Below, piece after piece: positions 1 to 11,332 of a stretch of 64,000 nt of DNA. Each line of letters begins with the position of its first letter. Within the stretch, counting starts at the first letter, position 1. The notes beneath the pieces were generated by a model, which saw nothing but the letters and a program-made list of their open reading frames with translations, was not told the origin of the DNA and did not search any database. The DNA is from Saccharum officinarum (Eukaryota > Streptophyta > Magnoliopsida > Poales > Poaceae), in the NCBI GenBank assembly GCA_020631735.1, contig CM036209.1, positions 4,253,451-4,317,450 on the forward strand, read 5' to 3'. The position numbers were made by a program, and so were the translations under genes.

Positions 1-20
1 ATATATATATATATATATTA

Positions 21-60
<40 letters not shown>
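1..60. repeat. (AT)n microsatellite
   Basis: Nearly pure AT/TA dinucleotide repeat at the window edge. It forms the left flank of the TA-flanked element at 62-311. Confidence 0.9.
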
Positions 61-61
<1 letters not shown>

Positions 62-62
<1 letters not shown>

Positions 63-311
63 GGAAGAATATACTCTATAGCTAGCTACAAAATAAGTTA
101 TTTTGTAGCCACCTTTATTTACGATAATTTTATATACTAATTTACGAAAATGTCAGTATATATTTACGATAGTTGAATTACTATAACACATGGAGATATT
201 TACCATAATGTTATAGTAAATCACATAGTAAGGAGTTACTATAAACCTCGTAAATTAGCATAGCAATTATCGTAAATCTAAGTGGCTACAAAATAAGTAT
301 TTTGTAGCCAG
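62..311. mobile_element. Micron-like MITE in a TA microsatellite, copy A
   Basis: A roughly 250-bp AT-rich element lies between two (TA)n tracts. Near each end it carries the same short palindrome built on GGCTACAAAATAAG and its complement. The same element occurs at 10993-11256 inside the LecRK intron. Insertion into TA microsatellites is the hallmark of the rice Micron family; membership here is inferred from the flanks only. In this copy the right end is shorter than in copy B, which has an extra GCTGTAGGGTAGGCTAC stretch. Confidence 0.55.
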
Positions 312-1430
<1,119 letters not shown>

Positions 1431-3123
1431 CACTACAGGAAACTGGCTCTTTGCCGACTGCAATTTTCTTTGCCAACTGTTTTTTCTCGACACTCGGCAA
1501 AGAGGTCCCTTTGCCAAACTGGAATTTCCTGCAGTCGGCAAAGCAGGATTTGCCGACTGCCTGGCTTTCCCGACTGCCAGGCAGTTGGCAAAGAATTGCA
1601 GTCGGCAAAGGCAGGCCATGGTTGACGCCATCCACACCGTCACCTTTGCCGACTGCCACTCCGTCAGCAGTCGGCAAAGGCGCAGGCTTTGCCAACTGCC
1701 ATCCTCCCTGGCAGTCAGCAAAGAATTTTTATTTTTTTTATTTTCGATCTCAGTTTTTTGTGTTGCCTTGATACAGTAAGTACATGATATATTCTAAGTT
1801 TGGGATCATTTTGATTTATTTTGCTATATTCCGTAGATTTTTTCTGTTTCTTTGATTTTTTCCAGCAGCTCCAGATTTGAACTGCAGGTACATGAAATAA
1901 TGGAATCCGACGATTCAGAATAATATTCATGATGTTTGGAGCATGTTGAGGCCGTGTGCGGGGCCTCTCGTGAAATTTCGACCGTGTTTGGTGTCGGAAC
2001 ACGCCGAGCCACGCGCGTGAAAAGTATTTTAAAATTTTATAAAATCGAAACGGAGTCCGAAAATGATGAAACTTGACGACGTGTCTTGTCATCGCATGCG
2101 GAGGCTGGTAAAAATTTGAGAAAGTTTCGAGCAAGTGGCGACGTCGGGTGGCTAAAACCTGGACATCTCCACATGTGACACCAACACGGTCGAAATTTCA
2201 CGCGAGGCCCCGCACACGGCCTCAACATGCCTCCAACATCATGAATATTATTTCTGAATCGCCGGATTCCATTATTTCATGTACCTGCAGTTCAAATCTG
2301 GAGCTGCCGGAAAAAATCAAAGAAACAAAAAAATGGAATATAGCAAATAAATCAAAATGACCCCAACTTGGAATATATCATGTACTTACTGTAGCAAGGC
2401 AACACAAAAAAAACTGGGATAAAAAATCGGAAAAAAATTAATTCTTCGCCGACTGCCATCGGTGGCAGTTGGCAAAAAGCCTTTGCCGACTGCCAGGGAG
2501 GATGGCAGTCGGCAAAGAATTTCTGAGAAAAAAAATCAAAAATAACCTTTGCCGATTGCCGGAGAGCAGAATAGTCGGCAAAGTATTTTTAAAAAAAATT
2601 TAAATAATTTTTGAAAAAAAAATAATAGACCTTTGCTGACTACGTCACATGCTGGCAGTCGGCAAAGGGAAAAAAAAGAAAAATGTCGCCTTATCCGCTC
2701 GGCCCGCCCTCCCCCTCCCTAAAATCCCCGCCTGCCCAAATAACCCGCTCGCCGCCGCCCCGCACCCAGGCCACCCCGCCGTCGACGACGTCGCCCCGCC
2801 GGCCGCCGGGCGCATCCCCCCGCCCTCCCCCTTCCCCGCGCCCCTCCCCTCCCTCTCTCCCGCGCCGGCGGATCCCCTCCTCCTCCCCCGGCCGCGCGCG
2901 CCCTCCCCGGCGGCGCGCGCCCCCTCCCCGGCGGCCGCGCGCGCCCCTCCCAGGCGGCGCGGCGCCCTCCCCCGCGCGGCGCGGCCCTCCCCAGCGGTGC
3001 CCCCCCCGCGCCGTCCTCGCCTCGCCTCGCCGTCCTCGCGCGCGCCTCTGCTCCACGCCACCGGTGACGCCGTCCGTGACGACGAGGTAGTAGTACTACT
3101 AGTAGTAGTAGTTTACTTTGTTA
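1431..3123 (+). mobile_element. CACTA (En/Spm-type) transposon, truncated by the assembly gap
   Basis: The element begins with CACTACAGGAAA, a CACTA-type terminus, directly after the LecRK fragment. The next 280 bp and positions 2440-2690 carry many copies in both orientations of the subterminal motif TTTGCCGACTGC and variants. Between them lies a large inverted repeat (see 1725-2430). Positions 2690-3110 are an extremely C+G-rich stretch with no convincing coding sequence, perhaps a captured fragment. The opposite CACTA terminus is not seen and probably lies in or beyond the N gap. No transposase is visible, so this part looks non-autonomous. Confidence 0.85.
1725..2430. repeat. Long inverted repeat inside the CACTA element
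   Basis: The arm at about 1725-1990 is repeated in reverse complement at about 2170-2430, with a loop of about 180 bp. Examples are the shared blocks TTGAACTGCAGGTACATGAAAT and CCGTGTGCGGGGCCTC and their complements. Identity is high with scattered substitutions and small indels. A transcript across it would fold into a hairpin. Confidence 0.85.
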
Positions 3124-3223
3124 NNNNNNNNNNNNNNNNNNNNNNNNNNNNNNNNNNNNNNNNNNNNNNNNNNNNNNNNNNNNNNNNNNNNNNNNNNNNN
3201 NNNNNNNNNNNNNNNNNNNNNNN
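3124..3223. other. Assembly gap (100 N)
   Basis: Exactly 100 N, the usual placeholder for a scaffold gap of unknown size. The CACTA element to the left and the copia element to the right both run into it, so their missing ends may be in unassembled sequence. Confidence 0.99.
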
Positions 3224-3462
3224 AACAGCCGAACATATGGTACCATATTCATTTGATCTATTTCATATTGATTCTTGCAACACTAAAGTTCTCAAAAACT
3301 ATTACCCTTGACCATGGGAACAGACGTAGGTTTACCTGCATACATACTTTATTTCTTTAGAAACTTTTCTTAACATGCCTATACGATAGTCCTAATACCA
3401 CTTTTCTTCTATCTCAGTGAATTTTAATTCTTATAACGAGAGACATTTCACCGAGAACATTT

Positions 3463-4160
3463 TTATTGAACCTTGAGGACAAGAACTTCTTCTATACAGT
3501 AGATTGACATCACTACTAGCGAGTAAGAGTCATCCACATATACAGGATTAGGAAATGAATTTCTCATTCTATAAATTTGTACAAACGTAATTGTCCTCTC
3601 ATTCTCTTTAACCCAAATTTCTAATTGACTCTTCAACTTTAAATACAGTGTATAGAGACTTGCTCTAGTCCATAAGAGATTTCTATAGGTGGCATCCCTT
3701 ACGTTCTTTTCTTTCCATGACAAAACATCTAGGTTGTGCTATGTAATTAATTTCATACAAATTTCATTGGGAAATGTCGTCTTTACTTTCATCTGATGTA
3801 ACTCAGATCATGATGTGCCACTGACACTCATTGTAATCTATTTATTCTCTTCGCGCAAAATCTTTTGATTCAAGTCACACTTTACATGTTTACCTATTGT
3901 CTTTGGAGTCACATTTGTTTTATAGGCCCATTGATAGCCTACTGTTTTGGCTCCTTAGGAATTTATTCTAGATCCTAAAATATTATTGGTACTTATCGAT
4001 TTCATTTTATCTTCCTTTGCTTCTAGCCATTTAAACGAGTGAACGTCTCTCATGACTTCTTCAATTGAGGTGGGATTACCCTCCATTTGAATTTCACTAA
4101 TATAGACTTTATAGTCATCAGAAATATCTGATTTTCTTATTCTTTGAGACTTTCTGGGCC
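3463..4160 (-). pseudogene. Copia pol remnant: integrase-RT linker and reverse transcriptase
   Basis: On the minus strand, 4120 downwards reads DDYKVYISE, then PTSIEEVMRDVHSFKWLEAK, then an in-frame stop followed by GAKTVGYQWAYKT. These match the conserved start of copia reverse transcriptase, where the family reads roughly GAK-GCKWV-KT. Further down, 3723-3463 carries YLKLKSQLEIWVKENE and PVYVDDSY, the last being the RT catalytic YVDD box at 3540-3529. Several stops and frame changes lie between them. It cannot encode an active enzyme. Confidence 0.85.
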
Positions 4161-5476
4161 TCAGCTACTAGCATTTCTTAACCTTTATTGTCAAAAGATA
4201 ATTGATTCTACAAGGTCCTATGTAACAAGATCCTTGTTTACATTATTCATCCTCATTGCGGTGTTAGGTCTTTTTGTACCATGCTCCCTCAGATTGTCCT
4301 ATCTTCAAATTTTCTCATTTTGGGTTTAATCTGCTAAAACTCATATGGCGCGTTTAGCACCGCCTTAATAACTCTGAACCCGTCCATTATGAATACTGGC
4401 CGACTTTGCTATCTTCCTATCGGAACTGTAAAAGGTCTAGCAATTTAGCTATTTCTTTACTTTAGGGGTATCGTTATTATGACCGTCTTACTCCCCCAAC
4501 GATCACATTCATCTTTTATAGATCACTCTTGCCTTCAATGCATAGTATGCATCGCATTATCTGAAGTATAGGGGAGTATCTTTCTTAATTGTCTTTCTTA
4601 ATTGATCTCACATTTCTCCCCCTCGAAATGTGGTATGAACTTTTCTACCACAATTTCAAAAAAACCATTCAGAACTCTTGTGAATGAGAAAACTTTGATT
4701 ACTTACTTCATCCACATGATTACATCATGCAAAATGAAATTATTTATTAATTCGCATGGGAGTACTTTTTCCTTATTTCACTTTAAGAACTCAACAGAGT
4801 CCTTTATCATCAGTACTTCTGCAAGTCACGCTCGCATACCATTCTTATCTTTAGGTTCGTATGTAACTTTCTATTATCCTTAAACTCATTGAGTGCTTAA
4901 TGACTATGACACAATAGAAGTGCCCGGTCAACATTAGGATAGCATAAGAGTTACTCCATACTTTTCTCCTGGTGTAGGATACACTAAAAGCACATGAGTC
5001 ATCACAACTTTCTCCCGCCATACAGGATAAGTACTATGCCAAACCTCTTTTGCCATGCACGATTGATTAACATAAGTACGATGCCAACTTTATCCTACCA
5101 TGTGGGTATTTTCTCAAACTTTTCCCGCCATGCGGGTACTATCACAGACTTTTCTCGCCATACGAGACAATTCCCTTGAAGGAACATAAATGCCAAAATT
5201 GGCTCTCAGAACATAGGAAGTGTTCGCATATTCAATCATCAAATTCAGAAATAAATCTGAATATTCTGTAACATACATATTTAATCCAACGTTGATCAAA
5301 TTAAATATGCATCTGACTTATTACAACTCTTGTAATAATGACTGAAACTAAAAATAAATTCTTCTCATAGAGAGTACATAAAAGACATTTCATATACTAA
5401 ACTCTTATTTCTCTATCTCCTTTTTTAGATCAATGTCCCTGAATTCTTTTCTTTTCAAGCCATTCTTTAAACAGAA

Positions 5477-5521
5477 CATGGTCCCTTATACAATGGCATT
5501 CTTGCTTACAAAGCTTACACT
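5477..5521 (-). pseudogene. Copia gag zinc-knuckle remnant
   Basis: The minus strand reads CKLCKQECHCIRDH followed by VLFKEWLEKK. This fits the copia gag knuckle CX2CX4HX4C and its usual trailing lysine-rich helix, except that the last Cys is replaced by His, so the knuckle is damaged. Confidence 0.7.
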
Positions 5522-5589
5522 TTTCAACTTTTGAGTCACAAGTATTCATCTCGTTTTTCTTATTGCCTTCAAGAATGAAAACTTGGAGG

Positions 5590-6420
5590 TCTTTTGTCTG
5601 GAAAAATATTCAACAATAATACTCATTAAACTTTGAAATCTTTATGCTCTATTCTATATCACCGTTGAGAAAAATAGAATAAAACATTATTCTTCTACAT
5701 TAATTCTACATCACCTTTGGGCAGAAATGAAATTAACGTATGGAAACTTAATAATCTTGAAAACGTAGAACTGCTCCTCAAAATTAAATTCTCCTGTTGG
5801 TTCAAATTTAATTAGAAGACAATCAACTTTATTGCAGCGGAAACATGAAAAAACATTTTTCTAGTTTAAGAGCATTCCTTGATCTTTATCTATTCTCTAA
5901 AAAATTGGTCACTTTGATGCAAAATTTATCAGAGATTTAAACATAAAACTCATAGAATTATGATATTGTTATCATCAACGTTGGTCAAAAAATAACAATA
6001 CCATAATTTAACTTTAAACAAATATCTTTCTACTGAATAACTATAACTGTTCTTCATATTAAATTCTTCCGTTGGTTCAAATTTAATAAGAAGACAATAA
6101 TCTTTTACTTTGCAGCGGAAAACGTGAACAAAATACACTCTTATGTTCAGAAGCACTTCCTTTAATTCATACAGTTGTCCTCTACACTAATTTTACATCA
6201 CCGTTGGGCAGAAATAGAATTAATGTATGACAAAATTCATAAATAACATTATAATATTGTTATTAATCAACGTTGGTCAGAATAATAACAATATTATAAT
6301 TAATCAAAAAACATGTCCATTTTTCAAAATTATATTCTTCCGGTTGTTCGAATTTAATAATGAAATAACAACTTTAAATATGCAGCGAAAACTTTAATAA
6401 AACTTTTAATTCCATTTTCC
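5590..6420. repeat. Degenerate AT-rich direct repeats in the copia leader/gag region
   Basis: Three diverged units of about 280 bp each contain, in order, a block like TTGGTTCAAATTTAAT, a block like GCAGCGGAAAC, and a block like CAACGTTGGTCA. Anchors lie near 5798, 6073 and 6348. The units show no open frame of note. Confidence 0.65.
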
Positions 6421-7401
6421 AGAAACTTTTAAATACTATACTATTCTCTGACCAAAATTATCGTTGGACAAAAGTTGTACAGAGATTTGCATCAAAATTC
6501 TATTCAAATTCTTCAAAATATTCATTGAAACAGTTTCAGGAAAAAAACGTGAAACGTCCGTGCATATTGCCATTTTTGGCCCGGTTCCGCGGACTCCCGC
6601 GTGATCGCTGGCCCAGCAAGCTGCTGACTCGCTCGCGGCCTAAGCGCAGCAGCAGCTTGCCCAGCGTCGCTCGCACTCAGCCGGGCCGCGGCCCAGACGC
6701 TTCTCTCTTTTGCTCTGGCCCAATAGCGCAACGCACGCGAAATCGGCCCGTGGCCCACTACACGCGGGCCACACTCCTGCGCCCAGGCCCCAATCTGGGC
6801 CTGTGCCGGCATTGTGCTCACCCGCCTGGTCCTAAAGGTGTCCATTTGGTCGTCGGCCGATCTCGGCCATCAAACTGGATCAGACGCTGCCCTTTCATCT
6901 CGGAGTATCAAAACCCCACCGGCGGCCGGCCATCCCCAAACCCTAGCCCTCCATTTTCTTTTCCACTCCTCCCTCTATTCTCCTTTCTCAGCGCCACGCA
7001 TCGCAGTGACGCAGCAGCAGCCGAAGTTCATGGCGAGTGACGGAGGAAGGTGGTGGCGCCGCTGCCGGACCCCTCACCAGCGCGCGCGCTTGCCTAGGCT
7101 GAGCGCGCCGCCGTCGAGCGGTCTGGGTGACGACACCCTAGCGCGCGCCGCGGCATGACACCGGCGAGCGGCGGCTCCACTCTATCTTTCCGCACGATGT
7201 TCAAAACACGGCGGGTGATGACGGAGTTGGGGACCAGGTAGGTCATCCCCATTTCCATCCTTTTCTCTGTGTTAGGGTTAGGGTTTCCTTTGATTCGATT
7301 CAAAATCAGATCCTCTTCTTTCTTGATCCGATCCAATCGAATCAACTCTTTTGGTTTCTTATCCTTCTACCCCAGAGTCTAGACCTACTCATAAAGACCC
7401 A

Positions 7402-7414
7402 GGCTCCGGTACCA
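7402..7414 (-). other. Primer-binding site (initiator tRNA-Met type)
   Basis: The minus strand reads TGGTACCGGAGCC one base after the LTR end. It resembles the usual plant PBS TGGTATCAGAGCC with two differences, and fixes the orientation and LTR end. Confidence 0.75.
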
Positions 7415-7415
7415 T

Positions 7416-7925
7416 TGTTAGTTATTTAGGATCATGACTAGTAGATCAGTGGGGTACAATTCTTGTGAATCAACTTCCAGTACATCATCTACTACTACAA
7501 CAGAGGGACGGAGAGGGAGAGTGGTGAGTGCACAGACCGGTGGGAGCTGTGGCAGGCGCAGCGTTGGAGGAGCAGAAGGCGGCCATCGCATCAGCGTGTT
7601 CTGCGCTAGGGCAACGATGGTCAGGGAAGAAGGGCGTCGCAGTGGAGACTGGCGGTGAAGACCATGGTGGCGCAGTGCAGTGGCGGCGGCTGGGTCTTCC
7701 CATCGCTGGCTGCGCCCCTCTGTTAGATTGGAATAGGGTTTGTCGGTGGGGTGCTGGCGGCTCAGAGGAACCTCGCGACTCATGTCCTAGACCCCCACCT
7801 CCTCTTTATACTGCGCAGTGCGATGGGGGCCCACTAACGTTGAAAGGCTGGACGCCCCCGATCAGGGTGTTGGATCAAGGTCAAGCTCGGCCGTTGGGCC
7901 AGGCTGGAGGAGGTCAATTCTAACA
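7416..7925 (-). repeat. 5' LTR of the minus-strand copia element
   Basis: About 510 bp bounded by TGTTAG and CTAACA (plus-strand view), the expected inverted LTR termini. A TATAAAG box lies near 7810 on the minus strand, placed as a promoter inside the LTR. No second LTR is available for dating. Confidence 0.75.
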
Positions 7926-8132
7926 GGATCAATAACCTGCCTATATATGTTCAAGTCTCTCCCAATCTAATGAACACGATCTTTAAGCTGTACTCCCAAG
8001 TATCTCCTTGAAGTATCCGGTCAGGATGAGTTCCTTCGGCTGGCAGCTTTCTGGTGAAAAAACTTTGTGCACACATCGCCGCCTTTGATTTGGGTTCTCG
8101 ATCATATAGTGATAGTGTAGTCATGTAGAGTA

Positions 8133-8217
8133 GTATTCCGTGGTATATACTCTTAATCGTTCAAAGCTATGTCTCTAGAAAAGCTACAACAATTTATAGT
8201 TTGGAATAGAGGGAGTA
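8133..8217. mobile_element. Stowaway-like MITE remnant
   Basis: The right edge reads GGAATAGAGGGAGTA, which matches the terminal inverted repeat of grass Stowaway elements (compare the complete one at 25098-25354). The left end is degraded. Confidence 0.45.
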
Positions 8218-8267
8218 TATACGATCATCTTTCTTTCCAAAACACATCAGACCCAAATAACATAACC

Positions 8268-8535
8268 ATGGGCGCAGTGAGAATGATCTCGATCTCGTCC
8301 TTCCTTCCTCGTCTTGTCCTTTTCTACTACTAGATCCCGGCCATCCATTTCCATCGTGCTAGCTCGCTCTCCTTCAACCTAGCTTCACCTCACCCCAAAG
8401 CCTTGCTAATTCATGAACTGATTAACACCACCGGCGGTGTGTCCCTGGATGGCAACTCGCTTTGGCTAACGCCAAACAGAAATGGTGAATCAACCACACA
8501 GAGCACTGGCTAAGCGCAATACATGGCCGGGTGAA
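8268..8535 (+). pseudogene. Lectin-domain fossil (5' end of a second LecRK)
   Basis: From an ATG at 8268 one frame reads MGAVRMISISSFLPRL, a signal-peptide-like start, and after a TAG continues with SLSFNLASPHPKA and INTTGGVSLDGNSLWLT, then a second stop and AQYMAG. These align in order with SLSFNISFSQPQRP, NCTGDATIDTEGLHLT and AQYMEA of the intact LecRK at 9144. Similarity ends soon after. It is the start of a paralogous legume-lectin receptor with in-frame stops, 610 bp upstream of the intact gene. Confidence 0.8.
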
Positions 8536-8870
8536 AATTTAGATTCATGAAGATATGGCCTGCAACAGGAGACGACACCATAGTTTAGGCATAGTTTTTA
8601 AGTAAAATGTACTGAAGATACATAGTGATGTCATGTAAAGAAAAAACTATGAATATGGATGAAAGAACATATACGTCAGTAGTTGATAAGTTTATCACAA
8701 TTGGATAGACACCACATATCATTATACCTATTGTGTTGGAAAGTGAACAAAAAGAGAAAAAACATACCATTTAATGATAGCACGGTTTGTGGACAAGCAT
8801 TACTAATTGCATGTCCTTGTTCCAATGGGCAGCTGTCGTCAGTAGAGATGTTTGCCTCACGCGGGACGAC
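8536..8870. other. Intergenic sequence, nothing recognised
   Basis: AT-rich sequence between the lectin fossil and the LecRK promoter. No coding or repeat signal is seen. Confidence 0.5.
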
Positions 8871-9000
8871 TTGACGTTGGCTTGACGATCAAGTCTACGC
8901 TGGCCAAGTCGTTGTGACTCACAGTCAAAGAAATTGGAGTTGTAGCTTCGCTGTGACTACTGAGTCTGTGACTGTGACTCCCGTTGGTCTGTGACTGATG
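8871..9000 (+). promoter_or_regulatory. W-box-rich proximal promoter of LecRK
   Basis: TTGAC cores lie at 8871-8875 and 8882-8886 and, inverted, at 8933-8937, followed by several GTGACT repeats to about 8990. These sit 150-275 bp upstream of the LecRK start codon. TTGAC is the core bound by WRKY factors, which often control defence receptor genes. Function here is inferred from motif clustering only. Confidence 0.45.
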
Positions 9001-9143
9001 AAACAACAGCCAAACGATGGGCTCTATTTGTAGGTTCGGTACTAGTACATCTCATATCATCTATGGTATTAGTTCTTCTTCCAAGACTTTGTGTCCTTCT
9101 TCCTTCTCCAAACAACAGACCAAATGCTAGCTAGCAAGTAACA

Positions 9144-10933
9144 ATGGCTGCAGTGAGAGTGAGCTGCCGCCCCTCCGGCCTCAACCTCGCCTCGTGCAGC
9201 AGCCTCTGCTGCTGTTTATGGATGCTACTGTCCATCCATGTCGCGGGGGTTGGCTCGCTGTCCTTCAACATCAGCTTCTCCCAACCACAAAGGCCTGCTA
9301 ACCTCCGTGAATTGCTAAACTGCACCGGCGATGCGACCATCGATACGGAAGGGCTTCACCTGACAAGAGACAGAGGTGGGCAATCGGCCAAGTGGAGCGC
9401 CGGCCAGGCCCAATACATGGAAGCAGTGCCGCTATGGGATAGAGCTAGTGGCAAGATGGCTAGCTTCACCACTACCTTCCGCTTCAATATATCGCCAGTT
9501 AGCGATAGTTCGGACGGTGACGGGCTGGCTTTCTTCCTTGCGCCTCCCGAGTCCGGTGTCCCCGCCAACTTCAACAGCAACGGGGGTGGCTTGGGCCTCC
9601 TCCCTAACGATCCCAAATACTGGAACAATATCTCTGGGATCATCGCGGTGGAGTTTGACACCTTTCAGAATGTGGATTACGCTGATATAAGCGACGACCA
9701 TATCGGAATCGACGTCAACTCCCTCAACTCCACGGCATCCACCAACATCTCGTCGCAGAACTATAACCTCAAGTCAGATTTCACCAAGATGGCCATCGTC
9801 AGGTACAACAATATCACCAAGTTGCTAGCCGCTGATCTCAACATCAACAACACATGGTACAACGTCCACAAAACTATCGATCTGCGCAACTACCTGCCAG
9901 AGAATGTCGCCGTGGGCTTCTCAGCGGCGACTGGCTTCTCCGCCGAGCTGCACCAGATACTGTCATGGTCATTCACATCCACCCTGCAGGAACCACCAGC
10001 ACCGGCGCCGCTGCCACCTCTGACACCTGACAGCACCCAGAATCCCAAGAAGACATCAGTAATAAACTTGATAATCGCCGTGCTAGTGCCTCTGCTATTT
10101 CTCTTGGCATGTGCAGCCGTGCTGGCCTTTCTAGTACGGCAGCAGAAACGCAAAAGAAGAAGAAGATCGTCGGGAGGAAGAGGAATGCCACCAAATGGGA
10201 GCAGCGACGACGACAATGATTGCCAAGAACAAGATGGTAGCAGGGCTGAGCTCGAGAGAGGAGTGGCTGCCAGTGGCCCCAGGCGGTATGCGTACCGCGA
10301 TCTGGCCACCGCCACCAACAACTTCGCCGAAGATGGCAAGCTCGGTCGCGGTGGCTTCGGAAGCGTCTATAGGGGTAAGCTTGCTGTTGCTGGCGAAGAG
10401 CGCCCGGTGGCCATCAAGATGTTATCATCGGAGTCGTCGACGCAGGGGAGAAAGGAGTTCGAGGCGGAGGTGAGGATCATCAGCCGGCTCAAGCATCGCA
10501 ACCTCGTGCAGCTCCTGGGCTTGTGCGACAGCCGCCACGGCCTCCTGCTTGTCTACGAGCTGGTGGCCCAAGGAAGCCTCGACAGGCATCTCCACAGCAG
10601 CGACAGCTTTTTGACGTGGCCAGAGAGGTAAACAACACATATAATTATCATGCATAGATAGACTAGTAATAATAAGCGACATATATAAGTGCTAGAAGAT
10701 TATTCATGGATAAACTCAACACATCTGGCCCCGTGGTTATCAAAGTTGTTTATATTTGCTCCTCTAATTTGTCCACGTTTATATAAATAATAAAGTACAT
10801 CCTTCTTAAATTGTCTTGTTGCAATAATTTCTAGTTACCAAAATCACTCTATATGTCGTTTTATCCATATTTGTTCCCCTTGAATCGCATCTCCATGTTT
10901 ATTTGATGTGTTTAGTTGAAATTTTAGCTTAAG

Positions 10934-10994
<61 letters not shown>

Positions 10995-11254
10995 AAGAAT
11001 ATACTCTATAGCTAGCTACAAAATAAGTTATTTTGTAGCCACCTTTATTTACGATAATTTTATATACTAATTTACGAAAATGTCAGTATATATTTACGAT
11101 AGTTGAATTACTATAACACATGGAGATATTTACCATAATGTTATAGTAAATCACATAGTAAGGAGTTACTATAACCTCGTAAATTAGCATAGCAATTATC
11201 GTAAATCTAAGTGGCTACAAAATAAGTTATTTTGTAGCCAGCTGTAGGGTAGGC

Positions 11255-11332
<78 letters not shown>

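Larger units (their letters stand above)
3224..7925 (-). mobile_element. Decayed Ty1-copia retrotransposon, minus strand, 3' end lost in the gap
   Basis: Read on the minus strand the order is LTR (7925-7416), primer-binding site (7414-7402), a GC-rich leader (about 7400-6530), an AT-rich repetitive stretch (about 6500-5600), a gag zinc-knuckle remnant (about 5521-5477), a pol linker (about 4120-3870) and reverse transcriptase with a YVDD motif (3540-3529). This is the Ty1-copia order and most resembles the BARE/Angela lineage by wording. Stops and frameshifts are frequent, so the element is dead. The 3' LTR is absent, presumably inside or beyond the gap. Confidence 0.85.

Noticed and set aside
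2649..3311. Long open frame across the GC-rich tract and the N gap
   Set aside because: It spans 100 N and is low-complexity Pro/Ala/Arg, open on both strands because of C+G richness. No evidence of a protein.
6522..7158. GC-rich frames on both strands near 6.5-7.2 kb
   Set aside because: They lie in the copia leader between PBS and gag, overlap each other and match no family.
9356..10339. Antisense frames over LecRK exon 1
   Set aside because: Shadows of the lectin and kinase coding sequence.
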